A stretch of 64,000 nucleotides of DNA from Selenomonadaceae bacterium. GTDB taxonomy: Bacteria > Bacillota > Negativicutes > Selenomonadales > Selenomonadaceae. Each line of letters opens with the position of its first letter. The stretch's first letter is position 1. The stretch covers positions 248,001-312,000 of the forward strand of contig JAUNIB010000001.1 in the NCBI GenBank assembly GCA_030523645.1, in the 5' to 3' direction. Below are positions 43,029-50,055 of this stretch, piece by piece. A model generated the notes under the pieces. The model did no database searches. It was not told the origin of the DNA and saw only the letters and a program-made list of their open reading frames with translations. The translations under genes were made by a program, and so were the position numbers.

Positions 43029-43037
43029 TGATATAAT
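43029..43037 (+). promoter_or_regulatory. Extended -10 promoter for floA
   Basis: TGATATAAT at 43029-43037 (TGn plus TATAAT) with no good -35 box at the proper distance; 33 bp upstream of the ATG. Confidence 0.55.
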
Positions 43038-43070
43038 CTTCGTATTTGAATCTGAAAGGAGTCTTGTTTT

Positions 43071-44036
43071 ATGAGTTTGTTCGGCGGAGGAGTTTTTTCT
43101 ATAGTCCTCATTATTGTCGGCGTTGTCCTGTTTCTGCATTTCGTTCCTATCGGTCTGTGGATTTCTGCCATTGCGGCGGGCGTGCGGATCAGCATTTTCA
43201 ATCTGGTAGGCATGAGGCTTCGCCGGGTCGTACCGGAGAAGATAGTCCTGCCGCTTATCAAGGCAAATAAGGCCGGTCTTGATGTAAATGTCAATCAGCT
43301 GGAGGCACACTATCTGGCCGGCGGTGATGTCGACAATGTAGTCGATGCACTCATTGCCGCTCATCGTGCAGAAATTCCTCTGCCCTTTGCCCGCACTGCT
43401 GCCATTGACCTGGCCGGCCGCGATGTTCTGGAGGCAGTTCAGATGAGCGTAAATCCGAAGGTCATCGAGACCCCGGTCATCTCCGCTGTAGCCAAGAACG
43501 GTATCGAGCTGAAAATCGTGGCTCGCGTAACTGTAAGAGCAAATATCGACCGCCTCGTCGGCGGTGCCGGTGAGGCGACTGTTATCGCCCGTGTCGGCGA
43601 AGGTATCGTTACCACTGTCGGCTCTGCCGAGAGCCATACCGCCGTGCTGGAGAGCCCGGATGATATTTCCAAGGTCGTTCTCGGCAAGGGACTGGATGCC
43701 GGTACGGCCTTCCAGATCCTCTCTATCGACATTGCCGATGTGGATGTAGGACGAAACATCGGTGCCGCCCTTATGACCGATCAGGCAGAGGCTGACAAGC
43801 GAATCGCTCAGGCCAAGGCCGAGGAGCGCCGCGCTATGGCGGTGGCCAAGGAGCAGGAAATGAAGGCCTACACTCAGGAGATGGAGGCAAAGGTAGTAGA
43901 GGCTCAGGCTGAGGTACCGCACGCAATGGCGCAGGCTCTCCGTGAGGGTAAAATGGGCGTAATGGACTACTACAACATGAACAACATCAAGGCTGATACG
44001 GCGATGAGAGATGCAATCGCCGGTGGTAAGCAGTGA
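43071..44036 (+). CDS. floA: Flotillin-like protein FloA
   Basis: 321 residues. N-terminal membrane hairpin (about residues 5-40), a PHB/SPFH-type domain ([11 protein letters not shown]-like region, [43 protein letters not shown]) and an Ala/Glu-rich coiled coil (about 240-290, [19 protein letters not shown]). Organises membrane microdomains. In Bacillus the gene follows an nfeD-like partner; none is seen here. GAAAGGAG before the ATG. Its stop overlaps the next start as TGATG. Confidence 0.94.
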   Translation: MSLFGGGVFSIVLIIVGVVLFLHFVPIGLWISAIAAGVRISIFNLVGMRLRRVVPEKIVLPLIKANKAGLDVNVNQLEAHYLAGGDVDNVVDALIAAHRAEIPLPFARTAAIDLAGRDVLEAVQMSVNPKVIETPVISAVAKNGIELKIVARVTVRANIDRLVGGAGEATVIARVGEGIVTTVGSAESHTAVLESPDDISKVVLGKGLDAGTAFQILSIDIADVDVGRNIGAALMTDQAEADKRIAQAKAEERRAMAVAKEQEMKAYTQEMEAKVVEAQAEVPHAMAQALREGKMGVMDYYNMNNIKADTAMRDAIAGGKQ

Positions 44037-44578
44037 TGGAGGAGAGCTTCAACAGCATCGCTTTTCATGGCCTCATGGGGATAGTTGACAATCTGCTTCC
44101 GATGGTCTTCATGTACCTTGTGTTCCGCCTTATTACAAGGTCTATGAAGAAATATCAGCAGGATAGGGAACAGGAAACTCCGGGGACATGGGAAGCCGAG
44201 CCGCCAGTTGACGAGCCGGCGGAGGAGCTGGGCTTCGAGGTGCCGCAGATGCGCAGAGCGCCGCGAATCGAGCGGCGGAGCGGTGTCTATCAGGATGGCG
44301 TGTACCATGAGACAAAGCCTCTTGGGGAAAGTGAGTCACCGGAAATTCGGCAGAATTGCAGTGCTTCGACAAAAGGCAGCTCCATAACGGAAGGAAGACA
44401 CTCCTGCGAAGCCAGCGAAGCACCATCGGAGTACAAAGGCGAGCGGCCCTCCCACCTGCATGAGGAAAAGCCCCAGCCAGCTGACCGAAAAGGCCCTGTG
44501 CTGAATGCCAGAGACCTGATGGCAGTAGTGGTAATGACAGAGGTGCTGGGAAAGCCGAAGGCTCTGAGGAGAAGATGA
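44036..44578 (+). CDS. Small single-helix membrane protein coupled to floA, unknown
   Basis: 180 residues. One hydrophobic segment near the N-terminus (about 16-35, IVDNLLPMVFMYLVFRLITR), then a long hydrophilic, Glu/Pro-rich part without a recognised domain; the C-terminus (LNARDLMAVVVMTEVLGKPK) is again ordered-looking. ATG overlaps the floA stop by one base; a GTG one codon earlier is also possible. The tight coupling suggests the two products work together. Codons for about residues 100-140 come from a stretch with inverted repeats (44361-44432) that looks like a captured dispersed repeat. I do not recognise the protein. Confidence 0.75.
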   Translation: MEESFNSIAFHGLMGIVDNLLPMVFMYLVFRLITRSMKKYQQDREQETPGTWEAEPPVDEPAEELGFEVPQMRRAPRIERRSGVYQDGVYHETKPLGESESPEIRQNCSASTKGSSITEGRHSCEASEAPSEYKGERPSHLHEEKPQPADRKGPVLNARDLMAVVVMTEVLGKPKALRRR

Positions 44579-44590
44579 CTGCCATTTAGT

Positions 44591-45343
44591 GTGCCTGTAG
44601 GGGTGGAAATCAAAGAGCGGGCTTGCTGCGGCAAGCCCCTACAACGGCGAGTCTTTACGGGGATAATGAAAAAAATATTCCCGTAAGTCAATAAACACTG
44701 TGTCCTTTGGGATAACGCCTGTAGGGGTCGCCCGCAGGCGACCCGAAAATGATGGAAACCAAAGAACGGGCTTGCTGCGGCAAGCCCCTACAACGGCGAG
44801 TCTTTACGGGGATAATGAAAAAAATATTCCCGTAAGTCAATAAACACTGTGTCCTTTGGGATAACGCCTGTAGGGGTCGCCCGCAGGCGACCCGAAAATG
44901 ATGGAAACCAAAGAACGGGCTTGCTGCGGCAAGCCCCTACAACGGCGAGTCTTTACGGGGATAATGAAAAAAATATTCCCGTAAGTCAATAAACACTGTG
45001 TCCTTTGGGATAACGCCTGTAGGGGTCGCCCGCAGGCGACCCGAAAATGATGGAAACCAAAGAACGGGCTTGCTGCGGCAAGCCCCTACAACGGCGAGTC
45101 TTTACGGGGATAATGCAAAAAATATTCCCGTAAATCAATAAATCCTGTGTCCTATGGGATAACGCCTGTGGGGGTCGCCCGCAGGCGACCCGAAAATGGT
45201 GGAGCCTGAAGAACGGGCTTGCTGCGGCAAGCCCCTACAACGGCGAGTCTTTATGGGGATAATGAAAAAATATTCCTGTAAATCAATAAACACCGTGTCC
45301 TTTGGGATACCGCCTGTAGGGGTCGCCCGCAGGCGACCCGAAA
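44591..45343. repeat. Tandem array of REPIN-containing units, period 149 bp
   Basis: The 803 bp between the floA partner and the RAYT gene. Six units start with CTGTAG at 44595, 44719, 44868, 45017, 45166 and 45314 (spacings 124, 149, 149, 149, 148). Each full unit has a REPIN: REP-a GTAG plus hairpin GGGTCGCC-CGCA-GGCGACCC, a spacer of about 20 bp, and the inverted REP-b GGGCTTGC-TGCG-GCAAGCCC-CTAC. The rest of the unit has a third hairpin (TTACGGGGATA / TATTCCCGTAA). Units 1-3 are nearly identical; unit 0 lacks most of REP-a; the last is a lone REP-a 39 bp before the RAYT start. Confidence 0.92.
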
Positions 45344-45381
45344 TATCCATTGTCGAGGGCGTAACATCAGAGGTGGCAACA

Positions 45382-45831
45382 ATGACTGAACTGCCAAAAC
45401 GAAAAAATATCCGCCTAAATGCAGAGAACTATGCAATGGGTGGATATTTTTTCATTACTGTTTGTGTCCGTGATAGAAAACAAATTTTAGGGACGATAAG
45501 AAATGGAACGACAGAATTAACCGACATAGGAAAGTTAATCGAGGAAGAAATTAATCTGATGTCATCCTATCACGACTCTACAGAAATAGTTGATGTGGTT
45601 ATTATGCCGGACCATGTTCATTTTATTATGCGTTATGAAGGAGCGAAAACACATTTCGGTCGGATTGTTGGCAATATGAAATCTGCCGTTACGAGAAGGT
45701 TGGGATATAGTATTTGGCAGAGAAATTATTATGAACACATTATCCGCAACGAGACAGAATTATTGGAGACTCAGCGTTATATGCAGGATAATCCTTTGCG
45801 TTGGGAATTAAGGTGCAAGGGGTTGGTTTAA
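45382..45831 (+). CDS. REP-associated tyrosine transposase (RAYT, Y1 family)
   Basis: 149 residues, the usual RAYT size. Single-strand HUH-type transposase: HUH motif MPDHVHFIM (His78, His80), candidate catalytic Tyr116/Tyr117 in WQRNYYEHIIRNE, and a C-terminal family signature YMQDNPLRWEL. Homologues act on REP hairpins by cutting near a 5' GTAG. AGAGGTGG lies 6 nt before the ATG at 45382; the frame is open back to 45196 but that part only reads the repeat array. Base composition is visibly AT-richer than the flanking core genes, suggesting horizontal origin. REP sequences flank it on both sides. Confidence 0.93.
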   Translation: MTELPKRKNIRLNAENYAMGGYFFITVCVRDRKQILGTIRNGTTELTDIGKLIEEEINLMSSYHDSTEIVDVVIMPDHVHFIMRYEGAKTHFGRIVGNMKSAVTRRLGYSIWQRNYYEHIIRNETELLETQRYMQDNPLRWELRCKGLV

Positions 45832-45861
45832 GTTTAAGCATTTGAGGAGTAGGCTGTAGTG

Positions 45862-45937
45862 GTTGTAGGGGTCACCTGCAGGCGATCCGAAAGGGTGAAA
45901 ACCGAAGCGCGGGCTTGCTGCGGCAAGCCCCTACAAC
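45862..45937. repeat. REPIN downstream of the RAYT gene
   Basis: Forward REP with GTAG and GGGTCACC-TGCA-GGCGATCC (one G-U type pair), 21-bp spacer, then inverted REP-b GGGCTTGC-TGCG-GCAAGCCC-CTAC, as in the array. With the lone REP-a at 45314 it brackets the RAYT gene with REPs. Confidence 0.88.
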
Positions 45938-45986
45938 TATAACGGCAAGTCGCTGCAGGATGCCAACATAAAATCTATTTGACATA

Positions 45987-46034
45987 AAAACGGCTGTGAA
46001 AAAATGATTGCTCATTTTTTCACAGCCGTTTTTT
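45987..46034. terminator. Bidirectional terminator, GCTGTGAAAAATGA family
   Basis: Perfect 22-bp stem (AAAAACGGCTGTGAAAAAATGA and complement) with loop TTGC, with A and T runs on both sides. Separates the + strand RAYT region from the - strand signalling operon; the stop codon of the receiver gene lies at its edge. Confidence 0.92.
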
Positions 46035-46818
46035 ACGGGTTGAAGAATTTATGGACGGTGGTTTTTACGGCTTCGACACCGTTTGATTTAAGGATGTAGC
46101 CGGCGGGATGGAGGCTCATTACCTGAGTGATGGAGTCACGGTCATTTTTTCCGGTGAGGAAGATGATGGGAAGGTCCGCATAGGTCGGGTCGGCTCTGAG
46201 CATTCTCAGGAGCTGCGGGCCGTCACAGATAGGCATTTCATAGTCCAGGAGGACGAGGTCGGGCTGATCAAGGCAGATATGCTTGATGGCCACGAGGCTG
46301 GAATTGGCTATGTTGACATCATATTCACTGCCCAGCCATGTCTTGATGTTGCGGAGCATGGCACCGGAGTCATCTACCGCCAATATTTTGCGGCGGCGGC
46401 GGTTATTGAGGCTGCCGAGAGCTTCGCACATGCCGGTGACCATTTCGGAGAAGTCGATGGGGCGGGTGAATTCCCGGAGTATAAACTGCTTTGGAATTAT
46501 CTGCTCCAGCTGATAAAGCTCGTCATGCTGATTGGCAAGGACGAAAATACTCAGTCGCCTTTCTGCGGCCTGTTTGCGGAAGGCCTGAAGAGCTTCCGGC
46601 TTGGCCAGCATAGCCGGACTGAGATAAAGGAACAGCACCCGTACATCGGAGCCGGCACGGCGCAGAGCGTCCGGACTGGCAGAGCTGCTTATTACATGGA
46701 ATCCGGCCTCCAGAATTTTTTCTCTGATGGTGATGTTGAGATAGCCCGTACCCTCGGATACGAATAGGACGAGGTAATTGCCGGGGTAGATTTTTTTGAC
46801 CGGCGCGCTTGTGCTCAT
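46033..46818 (-). CDS. Receiver-only response regulator with a degenerate N-terminal receiver
   Basis: 261 residues. The C-terminal half (about 143-261) is a complete REC domain: Asp149-Asp150 (LAVDDSG), phosphoacceptor Asp192 in LLDYEMP, Thr222 (FLTGK) and Lys244 (YILKSNG). The N-terminal half (about 14-135) has REC-like alternation, but the acceptor position reads FLYLSP, Tyr65 in place of Asp, and the acidic pocket is missing. There is no DNA-binding or enzymatic output, so it would act like CheY/Spo0F by protein contact. RBS AAAGGAG before the ATG. Last gene of a three-gene operon, 27 bp after the hybrid kinase. Confidence 0.88.
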   Translation of the reverse strand: MSTSAPVKKIYPGNYLVLFVSEGTGYLNITIREKILEAGFHVISSSASPDALRRAGSDVRVLFLYLSPAMLAKPEALQAFRKQAAERRLSIFVLANQHDELYQLEQIIPKQFILREFTRPIDFSEMVTGMCEALGSLNNRRRRKILAVDDSGAMLRNIKTWLGSEYDVNIANSSLVAIKHICLDQPDLVLLDYEMPICDGPQLLRMLRADPTYADLPIIFLTGKNDRDSITQVMSLHPAGYILKSNGVEAVKTTVHKFFNP

Positions 46819-46845
46819 AGGAATTTGCTCCTTTCAGTTTCTTCT

Positions 46846-49800
46846 TTATTGCAGCTTTTCCAGCAGGCTGTTGACGATATTGGCGGTGCCGTTGGCATCC
46901 ATGTCCGTTACATAGCCTTCCAGTCTGGCGATATCCTTGGCCCAGTCATCCGGCAGTCTGGCACCGGCGATTTGAGCCATTGCATCGTCCATGGCATCCA
47001 TATCAAGTGCGGAGACTGCGTTCCTGAGAGTAATCAGAAGCTCCCGGATGGTCTCGTTGTCCAGATTTTCCTTGGGAATCTCATCGTCCTTCTTCAGAGT
47101 GGCCGCTATACGCTCCTTGTAGGAATAGAACTCAGCTAAAAGAGGCGGAGTTTTCTCCTGTATCAGGTCGGTCTGGAAATTCTTGCCGGCCATCTCCATC
47201 TCGAAGAATTTCTCACCCAAATCCATGGCACCGATTAGGCGTGCGACGCTCTTCATGGCGTGAACCTCAATGGTGTAGCGTGGGATATCTCCCGACTGCA
47301 GGTAGCCTTCTATTTCTTCGCACTTCAGCTCTGCCATTTTCACGAAGTCTTCCAGAAGACCAAGGAAGTTTTTGGCAGTGCCGCAGTTCTTGATACCGAT
47401 AGCGTTGTCTATGCCTTCAATCTTCGGCAGTCCTGCCAGCTCATTGGAAGCAGGCGGCTGGTCCGCTGTCTCCTCATAGCCGCAGTCCGGCTCCTCGCTG
47501 CCGATTGACTGTACATCCTCTTTGGTGGGACGGAGCAGCTTCTCCGGCGGCAGCCAGTTCCGGAGGACGGCGGTTATTTCCTTGCTGTCGATAGGCTTGG
47601 CGACGAAGCCGACCATGCCGGCGGCCATGAACAGGGCTCGGCTCTCGGCAAAGACATTGGCTGTGAGGGCGATGATAGGAACGGTCTTGAAGTACGGCTC
47701 GTCATGGCTCCTGATGATGGAGGTGGTCTCGCAGCCGTCCATGCCCGGCATCATGTGATCCATGAAGATGATGTCGAAGGGCTCGGAGGTTTCCACCAGA
47801 CGGATGGCCTCCGGGCCGCTGTTGGCGGTGGTTATCTGCATACCCAGCGGCTTCAGGAGGCCGCTTGCGACCCGCAGATTCATATCGTTGTCATCGACGA
47901 TGAGAACTCTGACATCGGGGGCAATGAAGGTGAAGGATTCATCCCGCATGACTTCCGCAGTCTCGACAGTCTCCCTGTTCAGCACCTGACAGAAGTTCAT
48001 GGAGTAAAGGGGCTGATTTATAACAATAGCTGCGGGGTCCTGTATGCTGCTGATGAGAGCATTCTGGACGATTACCAGCTGGGTGTGTGCTTTCAGCTCA
48101 TTGCAGAGTTTGCTCTTGCTCTGATAGATGGCGCTGTCCACGAATAGGAAGTCGGGGAAGCGGCCATGGATAGAGAGCTGCCGGATATCTACGAAGCGGA
48201 TGCCGAAGTCACTGGCCAGCTCCCGGAGGAGATTGGTATTGTCGGTAGATGAGAATATTGCGCCGATGGAGGGAGATTTCTCCTTGACGCACTCATTCAG
48301 CGAGGCGGCGGGGGTATCGTCGGCTACGCCCTGAGGGACTGTAAAGTAGAACTCACTGCCCAGACCCTCTTCGCTGCGGACTCCGATAGTACCGCCCATC
48401 AGCTCGACGAGGCGCTTGGAGAGGGCGAGACCGAGGCCGGTGCCTTCCTTGTCGCGGTTCTTGAGATTGTCTACCTGCTGGAAGTCGCTGAAGAGCTTTT
48501 TCAGGTTTTCCTTGCTGATGCCCTGTCCCGTATCAGAGACAGCGGCGTGGAGCAGTATGCCGTTTTCTCCGTTTGGCTCTACCCGGACGGATATCCGGAC
48601 ATAGCCCTTCGCGGTGAACTTGATGGCGTTGTTGGCCAGATTTATCAGTACCTGACGCAGGCGTACTCTGTCGCCTATCAAAACCTGAGGCAGATCCTTG
48701 GCCAGTGAATACTGGAGCTCCACCGGCTTCTCGCCGATACGGCTCAGCAGTATCATGCTCATATCGTTCAGAAGAGACAGGGGCTCATATCGGTCGTTTA
48801 CCAGCTCCATTTTGCCGGACTCTACTTTGGAGAAGTCCAATATCTCGTTGATGATAGCCAGCAGGGAGGTGCCGGCGGTACGGATATTGCCCAGATACTC
48901 CAGCTGCCTTGACAGGGGCTTGTCCCGGAGAAGTATCTCTGTGATGCCGACGATGGCATTCATCGGGGTGCGTATCTCATGGCTCATGTTGGCCAGAAAG
49001 ATGGATTTCGCCCGATTGGCCTGCTCGGCGCGTTCTTTCAGCTGCCTCATCTGCTCGGCCTTCGTTACCATGTCGGTGATGTCCACCAGCGTGATGAAGT
49101 AGCCTTTGTCCACCTGCTCATGGGAGAGATTCTGGAGGCGGGCGCTGTAGGTGCGGCCGGCGATGTTCAGATTGGTGGAGCCGCCGGTGTCATCTATGGC
49201 ACCCTCGGCCAGTATCCATGAGGCCAGCTGCTCCGGCTTCATGTGAGGCAGCAGGATGTCGGCGGCCTTGTTTGAATAGGAGACCCGCATATCCTTGTCC
49301 AGAACTATTACACCTTCGGCAGTGTTTTCGATAACACTGTCCTTCGCGGCCCGGACGATATCATACAGACCGTAGTGAGCGAAGAAAAGGTATTGGATGA
49401 GGCAGTTGGTGAATATTCCTACCGGTACCAGATCATCGGTGATGAGTCGGCTGTTGGTAATGATGACGGGAATGATGACGGTGAACTGAGCCAGCAGGAT
49501 GTGCTTGCAGAGGGTGGCCCGGCTTGGATTGCTGCAGGCCAGATTCTCCCTGTAGCTGATGTAGAGAACATAGAGGGCAGTACACAGCTCCGTGATGAGG
49601 GTGGCGGCTATCAGCAGGTAGCCGATGCCCTTGCCGGTGAGTACGACCTTGGCACCGGGTATCAGTACGGAGTCTGCCAGCCGATAGCCGGTGTAGACAA
49701 GGCTGTGATAGTTGGAGGACAGGATGAGTATCGTGCCGATGAAGGAACCGCCTACCATGAACAGCATCAGCCAGCGGGGCAGCTTATAGGCCAGAAAGCG

Positions 49801-50055
49801 GCAGATGAAAAGAACGCCGAACAGGGCGTACAGGTCTTTGGCCGAGGCCGACAGCTTGCCCAGTGCGTGCATCTCGTGGAGAGTTAGAGCCGTATAGCTG
49901 GAGTTGGTAGCCCAGATTGCTATCGCGCTGAATATCATCAGGATTAGCATGGTACTCTTGAATCCTGAGTCCTCACGGCGGTAAAGGTCAATGAAAACAA
50001 CGGCTGCAATGAGGAGGCAGAGAATGTTGAGGTCGTACCACCAGTTCGTTATCAT
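46846..50055 (-). CDS. Hybrid sensor histidine kinase: 7TM-PAS-HisKA-HATPase-REC-Hpt
   Basis: 1069 residues. Seven or so N-terminal transmembrane helices (HisK_N 7TM-like, about 1-235), a PAS domain, HisKA with phosphoacceptor His359 (NMSHEIRTPMNAI), HATPase_c with N-box NLANNAIKF, G1 SDTGQGI and G2 GTGLGLALSK, a degenerate receiver-like region (about 590-700), a full REC (LIVDDND, Asp766 in FMDHMMPG, Lys in AKPID) and a C-terminal Hpt with His932 (VHAMKSVARLIGA). All phosphorelay residues are present. RBS GGAGGTGA. The start overlaps the stop of the upstream pseudokinase by 4 bp. Confidence 0.93.
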   Translation of the reverse strand: MITNWWYDLNILCLLIAAVVFIDLYRREDSGFKSTMLILMIFSAIAIWATNSSYTALTLHEMHALGKLSASAKDLYALFGVLFICRFLAYKLPRWLMLFMVGGSFIGTILILSSNYHSLVYTGYRLADSVLIPGAKVVLTGKGIGYLLIAATLITELCTALYVLYISYRENLACSNPSRATLCKHILLAQFTVIIPVIITNSRLITDDLVPVGIFTNCLIQYLFFAHYGLYDIVRAAKDSVIENTAEGVIVLDKDMRVSYSNKAADILLPHMKPEQLASWILAEGAIDDTGGSTNLNIAGRTYSARLQNLSHEQVDKGYFITLVDITDMVTKAEQMRQLKERAEQANRAKSIFLANMSHEIRTPMNAIVGITEILLRDKPLSRQLEYLGNIRTAGTSLLAIINEILDFSKVESGKMELVNDRYEPLSLLNDMSMILLSRIGEKPVELQYSLAKDLPQVLIGDRVRLRQVLINLANNAIKFTAKGYVRISVRVEPNGENGILLHAAVSDTGQGISKENLKKLFSDFQQVDNLKNRDKEGTGLGLALSKRLVELMGGTIGVRSEEGLGSEFYFTVPQGVADDTPAASLNECVKEKSPSIGAIFSSTDNTNLLRELASDFGIRFVDIRQLSIHGRFPDFLFVDSAIYQSKSKLCNELKAHTQLVIVQNALISSIQDPAAIVINQPLYSMNFCQVLNRETVETAEVMRDESFTFIAPDVRVLIVDDNDMNLRVASGLLKPLGMQITTANSGPEAIRLVETSEPFDIIFMDHMMPGMDGCETTSIIRSHDEPYFKTVPIIALTANVFAESRALFMAAGMVGFVAKPIDSKEITAVLRNWLPPEKLLRPTKEDVQSIGSEEPDCGYEETADQPPASNELAGLPKIEGIDNAIGIKNCGTAKNFLGLLEDFVKMAELKCEEIEGYLQSGDIPRYTIEVHAMKSVARLIGAMDLGEKFFEMEMAGKNFQTDLIQEKTPPLLAEFYSYKERIAATLKKDDEIPKENLDNETIRELLITLRNAVSALDMDAMDDAMAQIAGARLPDDWAKDIARLEGYVTDMDANGTANIVNSLLEKLQ

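Noticed and set aside
44290-44691. Antisense 133-codon frame over the floA partner and the start of the array
   Set aside because: No RBS or domain; it runs from the repeat array into the insert-like part of the + strand gene, which is itself coupled to floA.
44591-45343. Regular repeats that could be taken for a CRISPR array
   Set aside because: The 149-bp units are identical along their whole length, with no short repeat/unique spacer alternation and no cas genes.
45196-45381. N-terminal extension of the RAYT frame
   Set aside because: The added 62 codons read through the last REPIN unit and REP-a, have no family match, and the ATG at 45382 has a proper RBS and gives the normal length.
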